A stretch of DNA of 64,000 nucleotides from Virgibacillus sp. NKC19-16 (GTDB taxonomy: Bacteria; Bacillota; Bacilli; Bacillales; Amphibacillaceae). Made by a program: the position numbers and the translations under genes. Position 1 is the first letter of the stretch; each line of letters starts with the position of its first letter. The notes below the pieces were generated by a model. The model saw only the letters and a program-made list of their open reading frames with translations, was not told where the DNA came from and did not search any database. The DNA lies in NCBI RefSeq assembly GCF_021560035.1, contig NZ_CP074373.1:1794001-1858000 (forward strand), read 5' to 3'. Below are positions 38,839 through 47,320 of this stretch, one piece after another.

Positions 38839-38985
38839 TTGCAAAACCTTGCAGAGTACTGTTATATAACAGAAAGACAGGAGAGAGTACGTAGCCGATT
38901 TTGTAGATAAAACATTAAAATTATCGTTAAAATAACATTAAAAAATGCAGTTTAATAACTGCATTTTTTAATGTTATTTTGCATA
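38839..38985 (+). ncRNA. Candidate small RNA with its own promoter and a very long terminator stem
   Basis: TTGCAA (38839-38844) and TTATAT/TATATA (38862-38868) form a plausible promoter with a 17-18 bp spacer. A transcript from about 38875 would run to the perfect palindrome at 38929-38980, giving about 105 nt. No ORF with a usable start fits in it. The gap between ypcP and the FAD/Rieske gene (38746-39157) otherwise holds only the promoter-proximal repeats described separately. Transcription is inferred. Confidence 0.4.
38929..38980. terminator. Perfect 24-bp inverted repeat with a TAAT loop
   Basis: The arms 38929-38952 and 38957-38980 are exact reverse complements. The core is AAAAAATGCAGTT with TAAT loop and AACTGCATTTTTT, extended outward by ten more perfectly paired bases, so it works as a terminator on either strand. 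It is unusually long for an ordinary terminator. Confidence 0.85.
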
Positions 38986-39041
38986 CACCCAGGTGTATAT
39001 CTATATAGTATAGGGGTATACGGATATACAAGTAGGGGTAT
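38983..39041. promoter_or_regulatory. Operator-like repeats before the FAD/Rieske gene
   Basis: ATACACC-CA-GGTGTAT (38983-38998) is a perfect palindrome. TAGGGGTAT occurs twice as a direct repeat at 39011 and 39033, 22 bases apart, about two helical turns. The G-run half-sites resemble CsoR/CstR-family operators in style, but the match is loose. Confidence 0.5.
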
Positions 39042-39157
39042 GTGTATATACCTTATCATCCTCCTGTTTTCAGTTTGAATAATTGGTTTACGCAACTCGT
39101 ATAAGGGTATTTATAATTAAAAGAAATGAACTCACTATCTTGCAGGAGGTTATTTTC

Positions 39158-40675
39158 ATGGAAAAACAGATTGATTCAACTTTACCTAAAGAAGTAAAAT
39201 CATTTTGGAGACAAACAGAGAAAGCATTTAAATATAAAAAATTAGCAGAAAACACTGAAGTAGATGTTGCTATAGCCGGTGGTGGAATCGCAGGTGTCAC
39301 TACAGCGTATTTATTGGCAAAAGAAGGGAAAAAAGTCGCTTTGCTGGAAGCGCGTGAGCTCTTAAGTGGAACGACAGGCTTTACAACAGCAAAAATTACT
39401 GCACAACATAATTTAATATACGATGAGTTAATCAATCGTTATGGTCAAGCGAACGCTAAATTGTATTATCAAGCCAATATGGAAGGGATCGGCTTAATAA
39501 AAGAGATAGCAAAACAACATAAGATAGATTGTGATTTGGAAGAACAGGACGCTTTTGTTTTTACAGAAAATAAACAAAATAGGAATAAACTGCTAAAAGA
39601 AGCAGAAGCGTATGAGAAATTAGGTATTGAAGGCGGATTTATTGAAGATTTACCACTCGATATAGATATTGAAGGTGCAGTAATGATGCGTAATCAAGCT
39701 CAGTTTCATCCTGTGAAATTTGTGAATGGGCTGCTGAAGGAAATCGAAAATATGGGTGGAGAAATATATGAACATACCAAAGTAATGGATATCGATAATA
39801 AAAATGAGATTACTTGCAAAACGGATACAGATTATACAGTTACATGTCATGACCTGGTTTTTGCTACTCATTTTCCTACACATGAATCTGATAAATTTTA
39901 TTCTAAAAATTTAGATCCTGAAAATTCATATGCGTTAGCCGTTAAAGAAAACAAAGAGTTTCCAGACGGTATGTATATTAATACCGACACATCAAAGCGA
40001 ACTTTTAGACGCATGAGTGCAGAAGGCGAAGATTATATTTTAGTTGGTGGAGAAAGTCACCCAACAGGTGACGGCTTATCAGTTGAGCAGCGATATAAAG
40101 AGCTTGCGGAATATGCAGAAAAAATCTTTGACGCAACGGATGTTGTTTATCGTTGGTCATCACACGACCTTATATCAACAGATAGATTACCATTCATCGG
40201 GAAGCTTAATCCGAAAGAAGATAACATATACAGCCTAACAGGTTTTAGTAAATGGGGCTTAGCCAATGCTACAGTTGGTGGTAGCCTAGTAAAAGATCTA
40301 ATAGTAGGAAAAGATAATCCATATAAGAATTTATTTTCACCACAACGTGATATGAGTTTGATGGAACATGTGGAGCCAACCAAGGAAGCGGAAGAGAACT
40401 ATGCTAAATCAGCGATCGTTCAAACGGCAGAAGAACTCAAAATCAATCAAGGAACAATTGTGGAGATAAAAGATGAAAATGTTGGAGCATATAAAGACAA
40501 TGAGGGGAACATCCACTACCTTGATCTATCCTGTACACATCTAGGCTGTGGGGTTGAGTGGAATGATGGTGATAAGACATGGGATTGCCCTTGTCATGGA
40601 TCGAGATTTAATGCTATTGGTGAAGTGATTGAAGGCCCAGCAGTAGAGGAATTAAAAAAGTTAGAGAATGAATGA
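39158..40675 (+). CDS. FAD-dependent oxidoreductase with C-terminal Rieske domain (YhfW-like)
   Basis: A 505-residue two-domain protein. Residues about 30-390 are a DAO-type FAD domain with VAIAGGGIAGVTTAYLLAKE. Residues about 420-505 are a Rieske [2Fe-2S] domain with ligands C459, H461, C477 and H480 in CTHLGC and CPCHG. B. subtilis YhfW has this architecture; the substrate is unknown. ATG at 39158 follows a strong AGGAGGT; the frame is open from 39083 without a site. No signal peptide, so cytosolic. A decayed relative lies at 44.24-44.61 kb. Confidence 0.92.
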   Translation: MEKQIDSTLPKEVKSFWRQTEKAFKYKKLAENTEVDVAIAGGGIAGVTTAYLLAKEGKKVALLEARELLSGTTGFTTAKITAQHNLIYDELINRYGQANAKLYYQANMEGIGLIKEIAKQHKIDCDLEEQDAFVFTENKQNRNKLLKEAEAYEKLGIEGGFIEDLPLDIDIEGAVMMRNQAQFHPVKFVNGLLKEIENMGGEIYEHTKVMDIDNKNEITCKTDTDYTVTCHDLVFATHFPTHESDKFYSKNLDPENSYALAVKENKEFPDGMYINTDTSKRTFRRMSAEGEDYILVGGESHPTGDGLSVEQRYKELAEYAEKIFDATDVVYRWSSHDLISTDRLPFIGKLNPKEDNIYSLTGFSKWGLANATVGGSLVKDLIVGKDNPYKNLFSPQRDMSLMEHVEPTKEAEENYAKSAIVQTAEELKINQGTIVEIKDENVGAYKDNEGNIHYLDLSCTHLGCGVEWNDGDKTWDCPCHGSRFNAIGEVIEGPAVEELKKLENE

Positions 40676-40685
40676 TAGAATGAAA

Positions 40686-40723
40686 AGGGAGGAAGTTAAT
40701 AATTTAAGTTCCTCCTATTTTTT
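40686..40723 (+). terminator. Terminator of the FAD/Rieske gene
   Basis: GGGAGGAA and TTCCTCCT with an AT-rich middle that can also pair, followed by ATTTTTTG. Confidence 0.85.
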
Positions 40724-40785
40724 GCAGGTGGTAATTAGGGTATACTGTATGTGGAACAAACATTAATAAAAAGCAGGTGATGCGA

Positions 40786-42117
40786 ATGGAACTTTCGGAA
40801 AATGAAAAAAAATCATGGAAACAAAAATATCCACTGTTAGAACCAATTACAAATTTAGAACCAACCCTATGGCTAAACCCAAATTTAAAAGAAGAGCAAT
40901 ATATCCCTGAATTACCTTTGACAAAAAAAGACATGTACGAAGCGGAAAAATTATGGAAGCGATTTGCTCCATTTTTTAAGAAGGCTTTTCCCGAATTGGA
41001 AATAACGAATGGATATATTGAATCCCCTTTAAAAAGTATTGGTAAATTAAAGCCAGTCCTTGAGGATTATTATGACTTTAATATAGATGGAAATCTGTAT
41101 TTGAAAAGTGATAATGAGCTTCCGATTGCTGGATCGATTAAAGCAAGAGGAGGATTCTATGAAGTACTTCATTATGCGGAAAAATTGGCAATAGAAAATG
41201 GGTTAATTACGTATGACGGAAATTACGAAGCTTTTTTAAGTGAGGAATTCAGATCTTTCTTCCAGCAGTACTCCATAGGTGTTGGCTCAACCGGGAATTT
41301 GGGTTTAAGTATAGGAACAATGAGTGCGACACTTGGTTTTAATGTAGCTGTTTATATGTCGGCAGATGCTAAACAATGGAAAAAAGACTTACTTCGGGAA
41401 AAAGGGGCAAATGTGTATGAGTATTCCGGAGATTTCAGTGAAGCTATCTATGCAGGCAGACAAGAAACAATTGCGGATCCAAAAGGCTATTTCGTAGATG
41501 ATGAAAGCTCCAAGCATTTATTTTTAGGCTATAGTGTAGCAGCTCTAAGACTAGAAAAACAACTGGAAGAAATGGATATTAAAGTGGATGCAGATAACCC
41601 GTTATTTCTTTATTTGCCCTGCGGAGTTGGCGGATCCCCGGGCGGAATTACGTTTGGAATGAAACAGTTATTTGGCGATCATGTTCATTGTTTCTTTGTT
41701 GAACCTACCCATTCTCCGTCTGTTTTAATTGGATTGTTGACGGGGGAAAAGGATCGGATAAGTGTACAAGATTTCGGGATAGATAATCTTACAGAGGCAG
41801 ATGGACTGGCTGTTGGCCGACCATCCAGTTTTGCGACATCAATCAGTGAACACCTAATAAGTGGCATTTATACGGTGGAAGATGATGAATTATATAAAAT
41901 GCTTACAATGCTTGCTGATAACGAGAATATTTATGTGGAACCATCCGCAACTGCAGGTCTTATAGGACCAAAACATGTATTAGAATCAGTGTATACAGAG
42001 AAATATAATATTAATACAGATAACGCCACACATATTGCTTGGTCAACAGGAGGCGACTTAGTCCCTGAATTTGATATGAAGCAATTTTACGAGAAAGGGA
42101 AGTCTTTTTTGGTTTAA
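40786..42117 (+). CDS. dsdA: D-serine ammonia-lyase (D-serine dehydratase)
   Basis: A 443-residue PLP fold-type II enzyme converting D-serine to pyruvate and ammonia. The PLP lysine is K119 in GSIKARGG; the phosphate loop is GSTGNLGLSIG. LPCGVGGSPGGITFGMKQ and EPTHSPSVLIGLLTGE are DsdA blocks. Length agrees with the family (about 440-450). Three ATG/GTG codons are close together; ATG at 40786 is five bases after GCAGGTGA. It stands alone between two terminators, without the dsdC regulator or dsdX permease of enteric bacteria. Confidence 0.94.
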   Translation: MELSENEKKSWKQKYPLLEPITNLEPTLWLNPNLKEEQYIPELPLTKKDMYEAEKLWKRFAPFFKKAFPELEITNGYIESPLKSIGKLKPVLEDYYDFNIDGNLYLKSDNELPIAGSIKARGGFYEVLHYAEKLAIENGLITYDGNYEAFLSEEFRSFFQQYSIGVGSTGNLGLSIGTMSATLGFNVAVYMSADAKQWKKDLLREKGANVYEYSGDFSEAIYAGRQETIADPKGYFVDDESSKHLFLGYSVAALRLEKQLEEMDIKVDADNPLFLYLPCGVGGSPGGITFGMKQLFGDHVHCFFVEPTHSPSVLIGLLTGEKDRISVQDFGIDNLTEADGLAVGRPSSFATSISEHLISGIYTVEDDELYKMLTMLADNENIYVEPSATAGLIGPKHVLESVYTEKYNINTDNATHIAWSTGGDLVPEFDMKQFYEKGKSFLV

Positions 42118-42143
42118 ATTCCACATGAAATTAAGGTTAAAAA

Positions 42144-42173
42144 ACCTGTATCTTAAAAGGATGCAGGTCTTTT
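42144..42173 (+). terminator. dsdA terminator
   Basis: ACCTGTATC and GGATGCAGGT form a stem with one G-T pair, followed by CTTTTG. Confidence 0.78.
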
Positions 42174-42281
42174 GCATTCGGTTATATTCATTTGCTTTGA
42201 AAATAGCATCGTAAAAGCTATAATAAGAGAAGGAAATAGTATCGGAAAACTGTGGTTATACCAAACAGGAGGAATGGAAAA

Positions 42282-42698
42282 ATGTATTTCCCTTCAAAAA
42301 GAGATCTATGGATGACAATGGTGCTATGGGGTATAGCATTAACAGGGGTAACCATACCTGCTATGAATGGTGAAATGATCGGGTTCTTAATTATGTTGCC
42401 ATTGTCATTACTCTTATTATGGTTTTGGTTTCGGACAGGCTATAAGATAGAAGATGAGATTATTACAGTAAGTTATGGTCCAATTAAAATGAAAGTACCA
42501 ATTAATAATATACAAATTATTAAAAAGCGGAAAAATCCGTTTACAGCACCAGCCTTGTCTACAGATAAGTTGGAATTAGTTTCCGGCCGATTTGATGTTC
42601 TTTCCGTTTCGCCGGAAGACCAGGAAGAATTTATAAAACAAATCCTGGAAATTAACAATAAAATAAAATTGGATAGTAGAATAAAGTTTAGAAAATAA
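42282..42698 (+). CDS. Membrane-anchored PH-domain protein (YyaB-like, bPH_4)
   Basis: A 138-residue protein: FPSKRDLWMTMVLWGIALTG starts two membrane segments (about 10-50), then a small beta domain (GYKIEDEIITVSYGPIKMKVPI and onward) typical of the bacterial PH-like YyaB group. Function unknown. ATG at 42282 follows AGGAGGAATGG; the frame is open from 42252. It is followed after 36 bases by cysteine synthase, perhaps one transcript. Confidence 0.75.
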   Translation: MYFPSKRDLWMTMVLWGIALTGVTIPAMNGEMIGFLIMLPLSLLLLWFWFRTGYKIEDEIITVSYGPIKMKVPINNIQIIKKRKNPFTAPALSTDKLELVSGRFDVLSVSPEDQEEFIKQILEINNKIKLDSRIKFRK

Positions 42699-42734
42699 AT
42701 TGTTTTCAAAACAGGAAAGTAGGTTGTTTATACG

Positions 42735-43661
42735 ATGAAAGTTGTCCAAAATATAACGGAATTAATCGGAGATACACCACTGGTTAAATTAAAAGAAATT
42801 GTGCCCGAGAATGCGGCCGATGTTTTTGTTAAACTCGAATCATTTAATCCAAGTAAGAGTGTCAAAGACCGTGCCGCATATAACATGGTTAAAGTAGCAG
42901 AGGATAGGGGATTGATAAAACCCGGGGATACAATTATTGAGCCAACAAGCGGGAACACCGGTATAGGGTTAGCCATGATTGCTGCAGCAAAAGGATACAG
43001 GGCAATCTTGGTTATGCCTGACAATAGTACGATGGAAAGAAGAAATATTTTAAAAGCCTATGGGGCAAAGGTTGTGTTAACACCAAGTGATGAAAAAATG
43101 CCTGGTGCAATCAATAAAGCTTTGGAACTTCAAAGAGAAATTCCAGGGAGCTTTATTCCACAACAATTTGAAAATAAAGCAAATCCGGATATTCACCGTA
43201 CAACTACAGCACTTGAAATTTATGAACAGATGAACGGGAATCTGGATGCGTTTGTATGCACTGCCGGGACTGGAGGAACAGTTACAGGAACTGGCGAAGT
43301 ATTAAAGGAGAAAGTTCCCAGTATCTATACAGCAGTTGTGGAACCAGAGGGGTCACCTGTCTTGTCGGGAGGTAACCCAGGTAAACACAAGCTGGTAGGC
43401 ACAAGTCCAGGATTTATTCCTGATATTCTCAACACAGAAGTTTACGATGAAATTATACAAATACAAGACGGGGAAGCTGTTGAGATGTTAAGGAAACTTG
43501 CACAAACAGAGGGTATTTTTGTTGGCCCTTCAGGAGCAGCATCCGTCTTTGCTGCAATGAAAGTTGCAAAACAGTTAGGAAAAGGTAAACAGGTCGTATG
43601 TATCGCACCTGATTCAGGTGAGCGATATCTAAGTATGAATTTATTTGATGAAAAGGATTAA
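42735..43661 (+). CDS. cysK: Cysteine synthase (O-acetylserine sulfhydrylase)
   Basis: A 308-residue PLP fold-type II enzyme forming cysteine from O-acetylserine and sulfide. PLP lysine K44 in SVKDRAA; TSGNTGIGLAM is the substrate loop and GTGGTVTGTGE binds the PLP phosphate. The length equals B. subtilis CysK, but the C-terminal segment (GPSGAASVFAAM, IAPDSGERYLSMNLF) diverges, so it may be a second paralogue rather than the main CysK. No S-box or T-box leader is present upstream. A terminator follows. Confidence 0.9.
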   Translation: MKVVQNITELIGDTPLVKLKEIVPENAADVFVKLESFNPSKSVKDRAAYNMVKVAEDRGLIKPGDTIIEPTSGNTGIGLAMIAAAKGYRAILVMPDNSTMERRNILKAYGAKVVLTPSDEKMPGAINKALELQREIPGSFIPQQFENKANPDIHRTTTALEIYEQMNGNLDAFVCTAGTGGTVTGTGEVLKEKVPSIYTAVVEPEGSPVLSGGNPGKHKLVGTSPGFIPDILNTEVYDEIIQIQDGEAVEMLRKLAQTEGIFVGPSGAASVFAAMKVAKQLGKGKQVVCIAPDSGERYLSMNLFDEKD

Positions 43662-43675
43662 AAATTGTTCGGGAA

Positions 43676-43715
43676 AGGGTGTTGATGAGCTATTCATTAA
43701 CACCTCTTTAGTTTA
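43676..43715 (+). terminator. cysK terminator
   Basis: GGTGTTGATGA and TCATTAACACC form an 11-bp stem with one G-T pair, followed by TCTTTAGTTT. Confidence 0.82.
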
Positions 43716-43822
43716 TATTGTAAAGATAACCGTGATAAGTTGTTTCATGATAGGAAAAAATACAAAATCAATCATAGGAATGTATGTAAAATAGGTAGGA
43801 TTTGATTTGGATGGCATAAATG

Positions 43823-43957
43823 CTATTGTTTAAAACGTTTTAGATGTTCTCTCTTAGCTTCCCAGTAGTAAATTGATGGAAGCCCTTTATATATCCAAAA
43901 TTCATGTATTAGAGAAGAGCCTACAAATAATATCAGTTGCCAATCAAGATTTTTCAT
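43823..43957 (-). CDS. 44-residue uncharacterised protein with a strong ribosome-binding site
   Basis: The peptide starts MKNLDWQLILFVGSSLIHEF and ends EHLKRFKQ; it is aromatic-rich (WIYKGLPSIYYWEAKREH) with a short, weakly hydrophobic N-terminal stretch that could be membrane-associated. The exact Shine-Dalgarno AAGGAGG lies nine bases before ATG 43957, and a possible promoter (TTGTTC, 18 bp, TAATAT) lies upstream. I do not recognise a family. It stands alone in the 1-kb region between cysK and acyP, beside a pseudogene. Confidence 0.55.
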   Translation of the reverse strand: MKNLDWQLILFVGSSLIHEFWIYKGLPSIYYWEAKREHLKRFKQ

Positions 43958-44140
43958 AGCAATTCCTCCTTGTCTTAATTAGTTATATTAAAGCGTAAAG
44001 TTGTCTAAGAACAATCCATCGAAAACTTTATACATTAATATATTTTGAAGAGGGTGGATCTTAATGTTTATTTCTCAGACCTTAAAATTTATACCGGGTT
44101 TACATAATATTTATTATGGGAAGTTATAATTAAAAACAAA

Positions 44141-44187
44141 AATAATATCTCAATATTAAAGTATACTTTTGATAGTGAGATATTATT
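44141..44187. terminator. Bidirectional AT-rich hairpin
   Basis: AATAATATCTCA and TGAGATATTATT give a 12-bp stem with a 23-base interior, A/T-rich on both sides. It lies downstream of the Rieske pseudogene and was probably its terminator. The rest of 43958-44237 shows nothing I can name. Confidence 0.55.
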
Positions 44188-44237
44188 AAAAAATCACGTT
44201 ATAGATAACTTGAATTATCCGAACGTATTATAGTTGT

Positions 44238-44606
44238 TTATTTTTCATTATCAATTTTTGCTAAAGGGTTTTAAGCCGGCTCTTCAATAATTTCACCAGT
44301 ATAGGAAAATCATGATTCATGACACGTGCAATCCCAAGTTCGGTCCCGGGAATTCCAAGCAAATTCATATCCCGTATATGTGCAAGTCATATCAATCATG
44401 TGATGTTTATTGTTCTAATTTCAGTATAGCCCAGTACGTTTACCATTAATCAGTGTCGCCGTACTCTCATCTTTGGGAAGTTCCTCAATGTTGTTTTTCG
44501 TGTATTCCAGTTTTCCTTTGATTATATGCTTTGCAATATCAGCGTTTATTCGGACGAATTTTCTAACTGAAGTATCAGTGTTTTTCAGCAAATTGTTTGC
44601 GTTCAC
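44238..44606 (-). pseudogene. Remnant of a second FAD/Rieske oxidoreductase (C-terminal part, four in-frame stops)
   Basis: One continuous frame of 123 codons reads as the end of the FAD domain plus the Rieske domain: VRKFVRINADIAKHIIKGKL, ATLINGKRTGLY, then WNSRDRTWDCTCHES, FSYTGEIIEEPA and NPLAKIDNEK. It aligns with the C terminus of the intact gene at 39.2-40.7 kb. The frame is broken by TGA (44421), a nearby TAG, a TGA in the CHGSRF motif and a TAA near the end, with no indel. Rieske ligands are lost too (CTH to CTY, GC to GY). The first about 380 codons are gone; the visible part starts at GTG 44606 after a stop. Confidence 0.85.
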
Positions 44607-44673
44607 TTATGTAATTGTTTAGCGTTTAAAATTATAAGGGAAAGGGAAAATATAATAATTAGAGGTGATTAGT

Positions 44674-44940
44674 TTGAATAAACACTTAGTTATAAGCGGT
44701 CATGTTCAGGGTGTCGGATTTCGATATTCTGCCATGCAAAAGGCAAAGGAATTCAAATTGAATGGTTGGGTGCGGAATAAAGAGAACGGGACAGTTGAGT
44801 TGGAGGTTGAAGGCGACGGTAATCAAATCAATTTATATATGGATGAGCTGAAAAACGGCTTCAACCGATTTATCCAAGTAGATAATATTGAGATAACCTC
44901 TCAACAAGAAAAAGGATATGATGATTTTGCTGTTAAATAG
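44674..44940 (+). CDS. acyP: Acylphosphatase
   Basis: An 88-residue acylphosphatase that hydrolyses acyl phosphates such as carbamoyl and acetyl phosphate. The signature GHVQGVGFRYSAMQKAKEF holds the catalytic Arg, and GWVRNKENGTVELEVEG the catalytic Asn. The start is TTG at 44674 with AGAGGTG six bases upstream; the frame continues to GTG 44665, which overlaps that site. It is monocistronic and shares a hairpin with fer. Confidence 0.95.
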   Translation: MNKHLVISGHVQGVGFRYSAMQKAKEFKLNGWVRNKENGTVELEVEGDGNQINLYMDELKNGFNRFIQVDNIEITSQQEKGYDDFAVK

Positions 44941-44948
44941 CAAATTTA

Positions 44949-44976
44949 AAAAAGCCGCGCCCAGCAGCGGCTTTAC
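44949..44976. terminator. Terminator between acyP and fer
   Basis: AAAGCCGC and GCGGCTTT with an eight-base loop. On the - strand it is followed by a T-run, so it mainly terminates fer. Confidence 0.85.
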
Positions 44977-44981
44977 GTAAC

Positions 44982-45218
44982 CTATTCTTCAAAAAATTTA
45001 CGATTTAATTCAATATATTTGCTTTCTTGTTCTGGTACTTCATCTTCCATATATATAGCCTCAACAGGACAGACTGCTTCACATGCTCCACAATCAATAC
45101 AAATATCCGGATCAATATAAAACATGTCCTCTCCTTCTTCTATACAATCAACAGGACAAACTTCAACACACTCTCCTGATTTTTCTCCTATACAAGGTGA
45201 TGTAATAACAAAAGCCAA
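44982..45218 (-). CDS. fer: Ferredoxin with two four-cysteine cluster motifs
   Basis: A 78-residue acidic ferredoxin. One motif is CIDCGACEAVCP; the other cysteines are C9 (SPCIGEKSG), C17 (GECVEVCP), C21 and C25 (VDC). This is the general bacterial 7/8-iron ferredoxin layout with an extended first motif; whether it binds one or two clusters is not decided here, and Bacillus Fer is a 4Fe protein of about this length. The start is TTG at 45218 after GGAGG. Electron carrier for cytosolic redox enzymes; partner not indicated by context. Confidence 0.9.
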   Translation of the reverse strand: MAFVITSPCIGEKSGECVEVCPVDCIEEGEDMFYIDPDICIDCGACEAVCPVEAIYMEDEVPEQESKYIELNRKFFEE

Positions 45219-45335
45219 TTAAAATCCTCCTTCATACGCTTCCTAAAATGATCCATGCTTTTATTATAACGCATACTTGCATAAAAATAAAAGATTCATG
45301 ATAGAATTAGCTTGCATATTTTTACAAACCCCAAA

Positions 45336-45890
45336 CTAACAATTATTCCATACACACTCCGTGGAAAAATAGCCCTTTTCATATTTAATTAAGTATATAT
45401 CCGGACTTTGCAGTTCTTTCCATTTTTTAAAACCAAAATCTCTATCGTATTGTCGTAAAAATAAAGCCATTAAATTCCCATGACTTACGATGACAGCGTT
45501 TTTCACATTATCATTTCCATAAATTGACTCAAACACCTTATTTACACGTTGAACGGCATCTAAAGCTGATTCGCCACCAGGTAATGCGAAATGTTGATCA
45601 TTAAAGGACTGCTCCAACACCTCTATCCAATCATCAATCGGCTCTACACTTAGGATGCGTTCTTTTAATCGTTCATCGATTTCAATTTCAGTAAGTGTTT
45701 TTTCCGAAAAGGGCTTAATGCTTTCGATAGCACGTAAATAAGGACTTGAGATTATTTTATCAATCTTAATATCTTGATCACTAAAAAAATTTGAAATAAG
45801 GTGAGCTTGCCTCATACCAATCGTTGTCAATGGTGAATCCTTGTGTTGACCATCAGCAGAACAATGACGAATAAAATAAATATTTTTCAT
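45336..45890 (-). CDS. Histidine phosphatase superfamily protein
   Basis: A 184-residue phosphoglycerate-mutase-like phosphatase. The phospho-histidine motif is IRHCSAD (RHC instead of the common RHG), with a second Arg in SSPYLRAIESI, Glu in LPGGESALDAVQRV and the second His in VIVSHGNLMAL. Substrate unknown; small-molecule phosphatases of this size are common in Bacilli. No close neighbour suggests a pathway. Confidence 0.88.
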   Translation of the reverse strand: MKNIYFIRHCSADGQHKDSPLTTIGMRQAHLISNFFSDQDIKIDKIISSPYLRAIESIKPFSEKTLTEIEIDERLKERILSVEPIDDWIEVLEQSFNDQHFALPGGESALDAVQRVNKVFESIYGNDNVKNAVIVSHGNLMALFLRQYDRDFGFKKWKELQSPDIYLIKYEKGYFSTECVWNNC

Positions 45891-45994
45891 TTCAGTTCAT
45901 TCCCTTTTTGTTATTTAGTTAGCTCTGATCCTTATTTCCAAATAGTAAATAAATTATAACATTAATCGACATAAGAGGAAATAGTTATCTATAA

Positions 45995-46028
45995 AAAATA
46001 ACAGGGTCTCTTCAACACCCTGTTATTT
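45995..46028 (-). terminator. Terminator of the 68-residue gene
   Basis: AATAACAGGGT and ACCCTGTTATT; on the - strand followed by a T-run. It overlaps the stop codon of the gene at 46023. Confidence 0.85.
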
Positions 46029-46229
46029 TATTTCCTTAAAATATTCTTTAAGGAATCCCCCTATTCGATTACTGTTGTCAATGATGAAATAAAATTCGTC
46101 TGTTTCATTTTTTACCTCGTACTTTTTCCCTGGTGTTAATTTATTATTCACCATAAATTTTTCAGCATTTGCATGTATACACTGAATTTCTTTTAATGTC
46201 TCTCTTTTTTCCCAGTCTAGATGGATCAT
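46023..46229 (-). CDS. 68-residue conserved Bacillaceae protein (DUF6501-like)
   Basis: A small protein with CIHANAEKFMVNNKLTPGKK followed by YEVKNETDEFYFIIDNSNRIGGF, a compact mostly beta fold. I recall this as a conserved family of unknown function (DUF6501) in Bacillaceae; the name is from memory. AAAGGGGC precedes ATG 46229. It is monocistronic, ending in its own terminator. Confidence 0.75.
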   Translation of the reverse strand: MIHLDWEKRETLKEIQCIHANAEKFMVNNKLTPGKKYEVKNETDEFYFIIDNSNRIGGFLKEYFKEIK

Positions 46230-46284
46230 TATGATGCCCCTTTTTATCGAGTTGACATAAAATAGTTATTGTAAATTTATCTAT

Positions 46285-47244
46285 TTATTTGAACAGATAT
46301 AAATAGTTATCATATCCTTCTTCGGCCATTTTATCTTTTGGAATGAAATGCATGGCGGCTGAATTCATACAATAACGCAGGCCTCCAGCTTCTTTCGGGC
46401 CATCCTCAAAAACATGCCCTAGATGCGAATCTGCTCCCCTACTTCTAACTTCGGTTCGTATCATACCATGCGTCTTGTCAGTTTTTTCTGTAACTTGGTA
46501 GCTGTCGAGCGGTTTTGTAAAGCTTGGCCAACCACAGGCCGAATTAAATTTTTCTTTTGAAGAAAATAAGACATCCCCTGAAACAATATCAATATAGATT
46601 CCTTCTTCTTCATTATCCCAATATTCGTTTTGGAACGGTGCTTCTGTTCCGTTCTCTTGTGTAACATTGTATTGTAATGGTGTCAGTTTTGCTTTCAAGT
46701 TTGTTTTATCTACGTTTTGCTGCCAATTACTTTTTATAAAGTCTTCTCTGCCTGATCCCTTTTTATATAAACGATAATGAAAGGATTGTTTTTTATAATA
46801 ATCCTGGTGTGCATCCTCGGCTACGTAAAATGGTTTAGCAGGAACAATTTCTGTTACAATTGGCTTGGAAAACTTCCCGCTAGCTTCTAAATCCTGTTTC
46901 GATTTTTCGGCTATTTGTTTTTGCTCTTCATTATGGTAAAAAATTGCTGTTTGATACGACTCTCCCCGATCATTAAACTGACCATTGGGATCTGTAGGAT
47001 CAATTTGTTGCCAAAACGTCGTAACAAGTCGTTCATATGGCATGATAGTTGGATCAAATGTGATTTGTACAGCTTCCACGTGCCCCGTTTTGTTCGAGCT
47101 AACCTGTTCATAGGTAGGATTCTCTAGCTTCCCGCCTGTATAACCGGAAACCACGTCTATTATACCTGGGCGCTCATCAAACGGTTCTACCATACACCAA
47201 AAGCATCCACCAGCGAATGTCGCAATTTCTTTATTGGAACTCAT
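46285..47244 (-). CDS. msrAB: Fused peptide methionine sulfoxide reductase MsrA/MsrB
   Basis: A 319-residue fusion. The MsrA domain (about 1-155) has catalytic C14 in [11 protein letters not shown] and [12 protein letters not shown]. The MsrB domain (about 170-315) has [21 protein letters not shown] and the catalytic C292 in [11 protein letters not shown]. Together they reduce both diastereomers of methionine sulfoxide. B. subtilis has separate msrA and msrB; the fusion is found in other Firmicutes. ATG 47244 follows TGGAGG. No signal peptide, so cytosolic. Confidence 0.95.
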   Translation of the reverse strand: MSSNKEIATFAGGCFWCMVEPFDERPGIIDVVSGYTGGKLENPTYEQVSSNKTGHVEAVQITFDPTIMPYERLVTTFWQQIDPTDPNGQFNDRGESYQTAIFYHNEEQKQIAEKSKQDLEASGKFSKPIVTEIVPAKPFYVAEDAHQDYYKKQSFHYRLYKKGSGREDFIKSNWQQNVDKTNLKAKLTPLQYNVTQENGTEAPFQNEYWDNEEEGIYIDIVSGDVLFSSKEKFNSACGWPSFTKPLDSYQVTEKTDKTHGMIRTEVRSRGADSHLGHVFEDGPKEAGGLRYCMNSAAMHFIPKDKMAEEGYDNYLYLFK

Positions 47245-47320
47245 ATAATACCTCCAGTACTTTTTATCTTACTTCTATTTTTTCGTTTATAACAAAAAAA
47301 ATCAAGTTCTCTGCCTATAT

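Noticed and set aside
42699-42734. Possible S-box or T-box before cysteine synthase
   Set aside because: Only 36 bases separate it from the preceding gene; no room for such a leader.
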